A stretch of DNA of 64,000 bases from Candidatus Dactylopiibacterium sp. Its GTDB lineage: Bacteria; Pseudomonadota; Gammaproteobacteria; Burkholderiales; Rhodocyclaceae. The DNA lies in assembly GCA_031119555.1 (NCBI GenBank), contig JAVHXQ010000001.1:1-64000 (forward strand), written 5' to 3'. Under the pieces are notes generated by a model. That model made no database searches and had not been told where the DNA came from. It was given only the letters and a program-made list of their open reading frames with translations. Below are positions 1 to 8,553 of the stretch, piece by piece. How positions within the stretch are numbered: the first letter of the stretch is position 1; every line of letters begins with the position of its first letter. The translations under genes were made by a program, and so were the position numbers.

Positions 1-261
1 CGTCTGCTCGGCGGCGTCCGGGCGCAACGGCGTGGCCTCGCGGCCCTCGCCGGCCTCCGGCCCGCCCTGCGCGGCGGCGCGGCTCATGCCGGCCACGCGG
101 CTCAGAAGACGCGCGGCTTCGTTGGGGTCGCTGGCGATCTGCATGCCCAGCACGGCTACCGCGACCGCCATGATTCCGCTGACGAACAGCAGGTTGAGCA
201 GCATGTTGACGAGTGCATCGACGAAGCCGGGCCAGTAATCGTTCTGAGTGTTGTGGTTCAT
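1..261 (-). CDS. Truncated membrane protein with single N-terminal TM segment, MotB/OmpA-like (C-terminus outside window)
   Basis: Reverse-strand translation from ATG at 261: MNHNTQNDYWPGFVDALVNMLLNLLFVSGIMAVAVAVLGMQIASDPNEAARLL..., open to the window edge; follows the HlyD gene in the same direction. Confidence 0.6.
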   Translation of the reverse strand, partial: MNHNTQNDYWPGFVDALVNMLLNLLFVSGIMAVAVAVLGMQIASDPNEAARLLSRVAGMSRAAAQGGPEAGEGREATPLRPDAAEQT

Positions 262-310
262 CACATGTCGGGTCTGTCAGGTCAGGCGTGACGTCGGAGA
301 GCGCGCCCGT

Positions 311-1462
311 TCAGGGCTCGCGCATGGCACCCGCGAGGGTCTTGTTGAGAGGCTTGAGCAGGTACTGGGCAACGGTCTGGCGGCCCGTGACGATCTCGGC
401 GGTGGCGGTCATGCCGGCCTGCAGGCTGATGCGCGGATCGCGCGCGAAGGCCTGCGCCGCGCCGGGCGCGCCGGCCGTGTCGACGTTGATGCGCACGCGG
501 TAGAACGGCGCTTCACGACCGCCTTCGTCGCGCTTGTCGAGCGCGTCCTGGCTGATGTAGCTCACCGTGCCGAACAGCGCGCCGTAGATGCTGGAATCGA
601 ACGCATCGAGCTTGACGTTGGCCGGCATGCCGACGAGCACCCGGCCCACGTCGCGCGGGCTCACTTCGGCGTCGAGCGTGAGTGCCGCGCCCGTGGGCAG
701 CAGCGTGAGCAACACCTGCCCGGCGCGAACGCGCGCGCCTATCGTGTTGACCTCGATCTGGGTCACGACGCCATCCACGGGGGCATGCATGCGCGTGCGC
801 TCCAGCCCGATCTCGCGGTCGGCGAGCACCTGCTCCTGCGCGGAGAGTTCTTCATTCACGCGCGACATCTCGGCCTGGGCGTCGCGCAGGAAGTTGCTGC
901 GCCGGAGCGAGGCCGCGCCTTCGTTCTCGATGAGCTGGCGCCGCAGCCGCAGGACTTCGGCTTCGCCGATGTCGCCGCTGGCAAGGAGCTTCTCGGCCAG
1001 CGCCAGCTCGCGGGCGATGGTGGCATGCGCCTTTTCCAGCGCGCGCAGTTCCTGCGTCAGCGCGGTGCGACGCCGCGTATAGAGCTCGGTCTGATCGGCG
1101 ACGAAGGCTTCGAAGCCGGCGAGCCCTTCGGGAAACGCCAGCGGCCGGTCGAACACCTCGGCCCGCAGGCGGGCCTGGGTGGCGTGCAGCGCGGCGACCT
1201 TGGCGCGGGTGGCCTGCACGCTGGCGGATTCCTGGCCGTCCTCGAGCTGGGCGAGGAGCTGCCCCGCGCGGACCTGCTCGCCTTCGCGCACGGCCAGATG
1301 TTCGAGCACGCCGTCGGCCGAGGCCTGCATGATCTGCGTATGCCGCGACGACACCACGCGCGCCGGCGCATGGGCGATGGTGTCCAGCTCGGCATTGGCG
1401 GCCCAGATGCCCAGAGCGCCGAACAGGCAGGTGGCGCCGGCGAGATGAAGCGCGATCCTCAT
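311..1462 (-). CDS. HlyD family periplasmic adaptor (membrane fusion protein) of type I secretion
   Basis: MRIALHLAGATCLFG...VVSSRHTQIMQASADGVLEHLAVREGEQVRAGQLLAQLEDGQ; coiled-coil and lipoyl-like motifs; ATG overlaps the stop of the upstream ABC gene. Confidence 0.9.
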   Translation of the reverse strand: MRIALHLAGATCLFGALGIWAANAELDTIAHAPARVVSSRHTQIMQASADGVLEHLAVREGEQVRAGQLLAQLEDGQESASVQATRAKVAALHATQARLRAEVFDRPLAFPEGLAGFEAFVADQTELYTRRRTALTQELRALEKAHATIARELALAEKLLASGDIGEAEVLRLRRQLIENEGAASLRRSNFLRDAQAEMSRVNEELSAQEQVLADREIGLERTRMHAPVDGVVTQIEVNTIGARVRAGQVLLTLLPTGAALTLDAEVSPRDVGRVLVGMPANVKLDAFDSSIYGALFGTVSYISQDALDKRDEGGREAPFYRVRINVDTAGAPGAAQAFARDPRISLQAGMTATAEIVTGRQTVAQYLLKPLNKTLAGAMREP

Positions 1463-3213
1463 GATTTTTCGGCCTCTCGGGAAAGGGAATGCTGGACTTC
1501 GCTGCGCTGGCGCACGACGACCAGGCCGTCGGGCGAAATCGCGAGCAGCACGTCGGCGCGACGAACGGATTCCACCGAGTGCGTCGCGTAGATGACGGTC
1601 TTGCCCTGGGCGGCGAGGCTGTCCAGCAGGTCGAGGCAACGCGCCTGGGTGGCCTCGTCGAGTGACTGCGTGGGCTCGTCGAGCAGGTAGGTCTGCGCCG
1701 GCCGCAGCAAGGCGCGGGTGAAGGCCAGCATCTGTTGCTGGCCGCCCGACAGGCCGGCTCCGCACTCGCCGAGCGGCAGATCGAGGCCGCGCTCGTCGCT
1801 GGCGATCAGGGCGTCCAGCCCCGTCAGCCGCGCGACCCGCACGATGTCGTCGTCGGGAACGACACTCCCTTCGCAGAGGTTGCTGCGCAGGGTGCCCGCG
1901 AACAGGCTGGGCGATTGCGGCAGGTAGGCCAGGTGCTGGCACAGCGAATCCCGCGAGATCAGGCCCACGTTCATGCCGTCGAGATAGACCGAGCCCTGCT
2001 GTGGCGCGATCAGGCCCGCGAACAGGCGCAGCAGGGTGGATTTGCCCGCTCCGGGCGAGCCGATGATCGCGACCTTGGCGCCAACGGGAATGTCGATCTG
2101 CGGCGCATAGAGGCCCGTCTTGCGGCCCGGGAAGCGGTGAGCGAGCCCACGCATGGCCCACTGTCCGGAAATGCTCGTGAGCGTGATCGTGCCGGGCGGC
2201 TGCGTCTGCGCGCCACCGAGCGCGCGGTCGATCGAACGCCCCGCCAGCAGCGCCTGCGCGCCCTGGATCATCAGCCCCGGCAGCGCGACGAGCGGCGCCA
2301 GCACGCGCGAACCCAGGATGGAGGCCGCGACGATCGCCCCGCTGGAAAGGTCGCGCAGCGTGACGGCCTGGTAGGCGCCGAGCGCCACGATGAAGACGTA
2401 GCCCGCCGACTGCGCGAACTGCACCAGATGCAGCGTCGCGTCCAGGCTCTGGCGCGTGCGCAGTTCGTTGTCGACCGACTCTTCGCTGATGGCGCGCCAG
2501 CGGGCAACGAAGGGCCATTTGCCCCGCGCCTGGATGAACTCGAGATTCTTGACGGTTTCGGTGATGAAACTCAGCTTCTCGCTCGCGACCTGCCGGCGAA
2601 CGTCCGTCAGCGCCAGCACGCGATAGTGCTGGAAGGCGCCATAGACCAGCAGCAGCACGAAGATCAGGGCCGGCACCGCCGCCATCCACCCGCCCAGGTA
2701 GGCCATCGCGGCATAGAACAGCAGGGCGAAGGGCAGATCGATGACGCCGAACGACAGCACGGCGATCAGGAAGGCGCGGATGCTCTCGTGCCCCTGCACC
2801 AGGCTCGCAAGATGCCCGGAGCCCGAGGCCAGCGCCTCGACCGGGTATGCGGACAGCATGTCGTAGCAGCGCCGGCTGGCGTAGCGGTCGGCGCGCACGA
2901 CCATCTGCTGCGTCAGGGCGGCGCGTACCTTCTGCAACATGAGCTGGAACAGCAGCGCCAGCAGCACGCCGACCGTCAGCACCTGCAGCGTGGCGGTGCC
3001 GAACTGCGGCAGCACGCGGTCATAGACCTGCATGCTGTAGAGCGACACGCCGATCGCCGTGGCGTTGATCATCAGGCCCGCGAGCGCGAGCCCGACCCAT
3101 GCGGAACTTTGCTCGCAAAGCGCCTGCCAGGTGCCGAGCAGGATGCCGGGCTCGGCCTGAAGCCGGGCCTGCCCCTGCCCCTGCCCCGGTAATGCAAGGG
3201 AACGCGCCGTCAT
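1459..3213 (-). CDS. Type I secretion ABC transporter, permease/ATPase fusion
   Basis: TM domain followed by Walker A GSPGAGKST, signature LSGGQQQ, Walker B TYLLDEPT; operon with HlyD and TolC. Confidence 0.92.
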   Translation of the reverse strand: MTARSLALPGQGQGQARLQAEPGILLGTWQALCEQSSAWVGLALAGLMINATAIGVSLYSMQVYDRVLPQFGTATLQVLTVGVLLALLFQLMLQKVRAALTQQMVVRADRYASRRCYDMLSAYPVEALASGSGHLASLVQGHESIRAFLIAVLSFGVIDLPFALLFYAAMAYLGGWMAAVPALIFVLLLVYGAFQHYRVLALTDVRRQVASEKLSFITETVKNLEFIQARGKWPFVARWRAISEESVDNELRTRQSLDATLHLVQFAQSAGYVFIVALGAYQAVTLRDLSSGAIVAASILGSRVLAPLVALPGLMIQGAQALLAGRSIDRALGGAQTQPPGTITLTSISGQWAMRGLAHRFPGRKTGLYAPQIDIPVGAKVAIIGSPGAGKSTLLRLFAGLIAPQQGSVYLDGMNVGLISRDSLCQHLAYLPQSPSLFAGTLRSNLCEGSVVPDDDIVRVARLTGLDALIASDERGLDLPLGECGAGLSGGQQQMLAFTRALLRPAQTYLLDEPTQSLDEATQARCLDLLDSLAAQGKTVIYATHSVESVRRADVLLAISPDGLVVVRQRSEVQHSLSREAEKS

Positions 3214-4523
3214 TGCGCCGCCTCCTGAGAAGCCACCGAACCGGTGGTCAGGAGCTGCAGGCGCGCGTCGAGATAGCGGATCGCGACGGCGTTCGCGGCT
3301 TGCTGGAGTTCCGTGTTGTTCTTGTCGCGCAGGCTGTTGAGCACGTCTATCCAGCTGCGCCGGCCCGCTTCGAACAGGCGCTGGTAGGAGTCGTAGACTT
3401 CGGCGTCGGCCATGTGCTGACGCTCGAGCGAGGGACGCTGCATGGCTTCCGCGTGCAGCTGCGCGATCAGCTGGCGCAGCTCGACCCGCAGCTGGTTGGA
3501 GGTCTCGCGGATGCGCGCCTCGGCGTCTGCCGTGCGCTGCGCGGCGGCCTCCGTGCGCGCCAGTTGCGACCACCCGGCGCCCGGCGCGAAGCGCACGTTG
3601 AGCATGACGCGCAGCTTGTCTCCGTTCAGGTTGCTGTCGGCGCCGAAGCCCTTCTGCAGGCTGACGGAAACGCGCGGCCAGGCTTCCGCGCGGCGCGTCT
3701 CCTGATCATGACGCGCGGCCTGCGCCTCGGCGCGCAGTTGCTCCACGCGCGGCGACCGGCCCAGCACGGCGTCGGCGGCCACGGCGGGGTCCCACAACAC
3801 GCGGCGGACGGGCTTGTCCAGCTCGCCGGCGAGCGCGGCAAGCGCTTCCGGCGTCAAGGGCGCCGCGAGCAGGACGGCGAGCGCGCCGTGGGCCGCGACC
3901 TTGGCGCCGCGCACCTCGGCGAGCTGGGCCTCGATCTGCTCGGCGCGGGCCTGCACGTAGGCCAGGTCCGAAGCCGCCGAGGCACCACTCGCCACGCGCC
4001 GCTGGATCTGCGCGAACAGGCGCTGGTATTCGGCCGCCATGCGCTCGAGGGCGCGCTCCCTGGCATGCGCCAGCGCGTAGTCGCGCCACGCCCCGAGCGT
4101 GTCCAGGCCCACGGCTTCGCGGGCGCTGTCCTCGCTTGCCTCGCCGGCACGCGAGCGGGCGTCGGCCGCGCGCACGCTCGCATCGATCGCACCGCCGGCC
4201 CACAGGGGCTGATCCAGCTGCAGCACGCCCTGACGGTTGCCGCGCGTGCTCTGACCGAATTCGATCGAGGGCGTCGGGTAATAGCCCGTGCGCGCGGCGC
4301 GGGCGTGGATGGCGGCTTCTTCATGCTGCGCGGCGGCGCCCTGCACGCGCGGGCTGGCGACCACCGCGGCCCGTACCAGCCCGCCGAGATCGGTCACGGC
4401 GGGCGCGCCGGCCGGGCCTTCAGGGACCTGCGCCTGCAGGCAGGCCGGGCTGCTCAACAACGCCATCGCGGCATAGCGGAGCAGACTCCGGTCAAGCCAG
4501 ACGGAAATAGAACGCGGTTTCAT
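3210..4523 (-). CDS. TolC family outer membrane protein
   Basis: 437 aa with signal peptide, long alpha-helical OEP-type repeats, first gene of the T1SS operon. Confidence 0.9.
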   Translation of the reverse strand: MKPRSISVWLDRSLLRYAAMALLSSPACLQAQVPEGPAGAPAVTDLGGLVRAAVVASPRVQGAAAQHEEAAIHARAARTGYYPTPSIEFGQSTRGNRQGVLQLDQPLWAGGAIDASVRAADARSRAGEASEDSAREAVGLDTLGAWRDYALAHARERALERMAAEYQRLFAQIQRRVASGASAASDLAYVQARAEQIEAQLAEVRGAKVAAHGALAVLLAAPLTPEALAALAGELDKPVRRVLWDPAVAADAVLGRSPRVEQLRAEAQAARHDQETRRAEAWPRVSVSLQKGFGADSNLNGDKLRVMLNVRFAPGAGWSQLARTEAAAQRTADAEARIRETSNQLRVELRQLIAQLHAEAMQRPSLERQHMADAEVYDSYQRLFEAGRRSWIDVLNSLRDKNNTELQQAANAVAIRYLDARLQLLTTGSVASQEAAQ

Positions 4524-5029
4524 TTTTTATTTTCGAATGAGAGTGAATACAGGAAATCCAGAATAAAAATACTTATGCCAGCGCAAATCAGAACATCAGT
4601 CCGGATCGAAAACCCGTCGGTAAATTCCCGCATTCAAAATGTCGTTCAATTTCGCGCTTTATCCTCCCGGAACGGCCCACCTGAAGAAGGGACAAACCAA
4701 GGCACAAGCGGGTCATCGCGGCATCTTCCGTGACGCCGGACGACGTTACAAAAGTCCCTAAAACAACAATATCAACAAAGCAAAATCACCCTCAACTACA
4801 CGATCTTGTTATTCGCATAACTAATTTAAGTCATGCCTACAACGCTAATTGAGTATTACAAAGCCGCGAAAACTCAAACAAAATATATTTAGCCAGGTAA
4901 CCAGCCCTTCACCTGGATAGGTTGCTGGCCGGCACGGGCGACCCGGGGCTTCACGGCACCCGCGTCAGCATCGGATGCCTTCCGGTGCGCTGGCCCGCCC
5001 CCCTCGTCACCCCTCACCCATAAAGCGCC

Positions 5030-5695
5030 ATGACCATCTCCGTTGCCATCGTTGAAGACAACGCCGCCATCTCCCAGCATCTCGCCAGCCTTTTCCGCGC
5101 CAGTCCCGAATGCCGGCTGGTGGGGGTGGCGAGCACCGGCCGCGCCGCGCTGGAGCTGCTCGCCGATACCGATGTGGACGTGTTCGTGGTCGATCTGGGG
5201 CTACCCGACATGGAAGGGGTCGATGTCATCCGGCGGATCGCCATCTCGGAATGCCAGCCGCGCATCCTGGTGGTCAGCGCTTTCGGCGACCGGCGCCACG
5301 TCATGGAAAGCTTCAGGGCCGGCGCCCACGGCTATGTGCTCAAGGAAGACATCGGCACGCATCTGATCGGTCGCGTGATCGCGCTCTACAACGGGCTCAT
5401 GCCGCAGAGCCCGGCGGTCTCCAAGATCGTCATGGAGCATCTGCACCGGGTGGAAACGGGGGGAGGCGCGCTCAGGCGCGAGGACATCCTTCTGGAACTG
5501 GGCATCAGCCTGCGCGAGGGGCATGTGCTGAAGCTGCTGATGAGAGGCCTGCCGATCCGCGAGATCGCCAACGAACTGCACGTCTCGCCGCATACCGTGA
5601 ATCAGCATCTGCGCGGGATCTACCGCAAGCTGAAGGTGACTTCGAGAGCCATGGCGGTCACCGTGGCGCGGCACCACGGCCTCAGCGATGACTAG
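5030..5695 (+). CDS. NarL/FixJ (LuxR-type) response regulator
   Basis: Receiver MTISVAIVEDNAAISQHLASL...VFVVDLGLPDMEGVDVIRRI plus LuxR HTH LPIREIANELHVSPHTVNQHLRGIYRKLKV. Confidence 0.95.
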   Translation: MTISVAIVEDNAAISQHLASLFRASPECRLVGVASTGRAALELLADTDVDVFVVDLGLPDMEGVDVIRRIAISECQPRILVVSAFGDRRHVMESFRAGAHGYVLKEDIGTHLIGRVIALYNGLMPQSPAVSKIVMEHLHRVETGGGALRREDILLELGISLREGHVLKLLMRGLPIREIANELHVSPHTVNQHLRGIYRKLKVTSRAMAVTVARHHGLSDD

Positions 5696-7835
5696 GATCG
5701 CGCTGTACCTGGGAGGGCTCGGGGCGGCTCTTGCGGCGCTGTACGTATGGGTCGCGGGCATTTCCGCCGAGCTGACGCCGATCACGCAAGGCCGGCTGCG
5801 GGGCGCGCAGGTGGAAGCGGGCGAGCGCACGCCCGACGGCACGCCGCAAGACCGTCAGATGAAGCTCCCCGCCATCACGTATCTGGGCCAGGCGGGAACG
5901 CTGAAAGAAGTCACGCTCACCCTGGATATCGACGACTTCCTCTCCGCCGACGACATGAGCGTTCCCGGCGAGCGGCGCCCGCCCGCGAAGGGCATCCTCG
6001 TCACGCAGGCCATCAACGGCATGGACGTGTACCTGAATGGCGTGTGGATCGGCGGGTATCCGCGTTCGACCGCGCAAGACCGGTACGTGTGGTACCGGCC
6101 GTTACGCGTCTCGCTGCCGCGCCGGCTCCTGAACGCCGACGGGCCCAACGTCGTCACCCTGGAGATCAGCACGCTGAACCCCAAGCTCGTGCTGGCTTCG
6201 ATCTATGTGGGGCGCATCGCCGAGGTCGTGCGCGCGCAGCGCATCATCTCGTTCGTGGGCACCTCCTCGCTCGACGGCATCGCGCTCTTCTCGCTGATCG
6301 TGGCGCTGTTCATGCTGGGCGGCTGGCTCGCGAGCCCGCGCGAGAAGATGCTGGCGCTGGCCTTCTGGACGGCCCTCTCGCTCGCCGCGCTGCTGTGGCT
6401 GGTTTCATGCACCTACCTGCCGGCGGCGTACTACAAGCACTGGCAATGGGGCATCTATGTGCTGTCCACGCTGGTCGCCTGTCTCATCAGCAGCTTCGTG
6501 TTCTCGGCCATCCAGGAGCCCCCCGGGCGCCGCTGGTACGCCCTCGCGGGGCTGACCATCGCCGGCACGGCCGTGCTCTACCCCGCGCTCGGCGACGGCG
6601 CGCAGGAATTCATGAGCCGCTACTGGATTCCGCTCGCCATCGTCGCGGTCTATCACCGGGCCTGCTACCGGCTCGTGATCTACGTGGCAAGGCACAAGGA
6701 AGCCGTGCCCAGCATATTGCTGGTGCAGTGCCTGATGTTTCTGGCGAGCGGCATCTACGACTACTGGACCGTGTCCGAACTCGTGGCGCGCCCGCCGCAG
6801 GATTCACGCTGGTGGCTGGCGCACGTGCTCGACGAGCCCGTCATCCTGACCCACCTCACGGTGCCGCTCCTGCTGGCGGCCATGAGCATGGCGCTGCTCA
6901 AGCGCTTCCACGCGAACGCGCTGTCCACCCAGCAGGCCAACGTCACCCTGCGCGAAACGCTGCTGGCCCGCGAACGAGAGCTGGCGGTCCACTACCGCAA
7001 GCAGCAGGAGGCCGAGCACCTCAGCAGCGTGCGCATGGAGCGCGACCGCATCCACCGGGATCTGCACGACAGCATCGGCTCGCGCCTGGTCACGATGCTG
7101 TTCGCGGTGCGCAACGGCACGCCGGACACTTCCAGCCTGGAGCGCGACCTGACGACGACGATCGCGGACATCCGGCGCATCCTCGCCGCCACGCCCAACC
7201 GCGAAACCCGCAGCCTGCAGGACATCCTGTTCAGCTATTGCTCGGCGCTGGAAGACACGCTCGCGAGCACCGGCTTCTCCGTCGAGTACACGCTGGAGAG
7301 CGGAGAAGAAGTCTCGCTGCTGGGCGACGCGGCGCTGCACATCCTGCTCATCGTGGAGGAGACGGTCGCCAATGCCGTCAAGTGTCCGCGCGCGGGCGGC
7401 GTCTCCATCCGCCTGCAGCTGCTCGACAGCAGCCTGATCCTGCTCATCGACTGCGCGTTCGACAAGGACGCCGCAAGCGGCCCCGCCGCCACCGAAAAGG
7501 GCGTCTCGCTGGGCCGGGGGCTGGAGAACATGCGCCATCGCGCCGAGGTGCTGGGCGCGGATTACGAATTCCGGATTTCAGAAGCCGGCAGCTCCACCAC
7601 GCTCTTCATGCCGCTCGTGGCAGGCTCCCCGCCACGCGGCGTCCGCACGAACGCCCCCGACGACCTCAGCCCCCCGGGCCAGGCCGTGCGTCCATTCTGT
7701 CTGCTCGCCGGCCCGCACGGCTCCACGCGCCGCTGCGCGCATTGCCTGCTGTCCTGGCCCTGCCGCGCAATCCACTGGCTGCCGCGCGCCCGCATGGCGC
7801 CCGCCGGGCAGACACCACCGGACGACACCCCGTGA
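5688..7835 (+). CDS. Sensor histidine kinase, 7TM sensor module + HisKA_3 + HATPase
   Basis: Overlaps the RR stop by 8 bp; multiple TM helices, H-box MERDRIHRDLHDSIGSRL, G-box GRGLENMRHRAEVLGA. Confidence 0.9.
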   Translation: MTRIALYLGGLGAALAALYVWVAGISAELTPITQGRLRGAQVEAGERTPDGTPQDRQMKLPAITYLGQAGTLKEVTLTLDIDDFLSADDMSVPGERRPPAKGILVTQAINGMDVYLNGVWIGGYPRSTAQDRYVWYRPLRVSLPRRLLNADGPNVVTLEISTLNPKLVLASIYVGRIAEVVRAQRIISFVGTSSLDGIALFSLIVALFMLGGWLASPREKMLALAFWTALSLAALLWLVSCTYLPAAYYKHWQWGIYVLSTLVACLISSFVFSAIQEPPGRRWYALAGLTIAGTAVLYPALGDGAQEFMSRYWIPLAIVAVYHRACYRLVIYVARHKEAVPSILLVQCLMFLASGIYDYWTVSELVARPPQDSRWWLAHVLDEPVILTHLTVPLLLAAMSMALLKRFHANALSTQQANVTLRETLLARERELAVHYRKQQEAEHLSSVRMERDRIHRDLHDSIGSRLVTMLFAVRNGTPDTSSLERDLTTTIADIRRILAATPNRETRSLQDILFSYCSALEDTLASTGFSVEYTLESGEEVSLLGDAALHILLIVEETVANAVKCPRAGGVSIRLQLLDSSLILLIDCAFDKDAASGPAATEKGVSLGRGLENMRHRAEVLGADYEFRISEAGSSTTLFMPLVAGSPPRGVRTNAPDDLSPPGQAVRPFCLLAGPHGSTRRCAHCLLSWPCRAIHWLPRARMAPAGQTPPDDTP

Positions 7836-8280
7836 GTCCCCTCGGCGCGCGGCCTGCTCAGGGGCGCGCCGGCCGGCAAGTTCCCGCCCCGCCTCCCTGA
7901 ACCGGCGCGCGACGGTCGGCTCGCGGCCAGTGCGGCGAGCCACGCGGCCATCGCCCGCACCGCCCGCATGTCGCGCACGGCGCACGGCGCGAGCGTTCCC
8001 TCCCCGGCAGCCCGGCAACAAGTACCCGCGCCGCGACCGGCGCCTGATTCGCACGAAAACCCCTGAATCGCATCCGCACCGCCGCCATGCTCGAGGGCTC
8101 AGGGCGTGCCCCGCCCGCTGCCGCTCCCGTGCGGACCATGGATTTCCCTGCCCCCCGGGGCAGCCTCGCTCCCGGCCGTCACGCCCCGTGGTGATCCTTG
8201 CCGGTAACGCGCGAACGATGCAGGCCCCGCCGCGCGCCGTCCCCGACCTCGCCTCGTCCACTCCGATGAAAGGACTCCCC

Positions 8281-8484
8281 ATGGCACACGCTCCGAAACG
8301 CCCGGCATCGCCGGCCCATCCCAAGGACAGGAACCCCGGCGTCGCCCGAAGAGCCCCCATCGACCTCGGCAGCGAATCGGTCGCGGGCGAAGAAGACCCC
8401 GGCGCCGCGCTGACGGATGAACCCGTCGCGGACGCAGCGCGCAAGCAGCCTTCCGCCCCGCGCAAGCGCAAGAGCGAGCGCTGA
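8281..8484 (+). CDS. Small basic, probably disordered protein of unknown function
   Basis: 67 aa MAHAPKRPASPAHPKDRNPGVARR...RKRKSER; ATG preceded by AAAGGA at suitable spacing. Confidence 0.5.
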   Translation: MAHAPKRPASPAHPKDRNPGVARRAPIDLGSESVAGEEDPGAALTDEPVADAARKQPSAPRKRKSER

Positions 8485-8553
8485 CGCGCCCCGGGCCGCC
8501 CCCGGCGGGCCGCGCGGCGGCGGGAAGCACTCCAGCCACCGCGCGACGGGGCG

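Noticed and set aside
7578-8471. 297-aa minus-strand ORF downstream of the sensor kinase
   Set aside because: Gly/Arg/Ala-rich, no motif, overlaps the kinase 3' end and the better-supported small ORF
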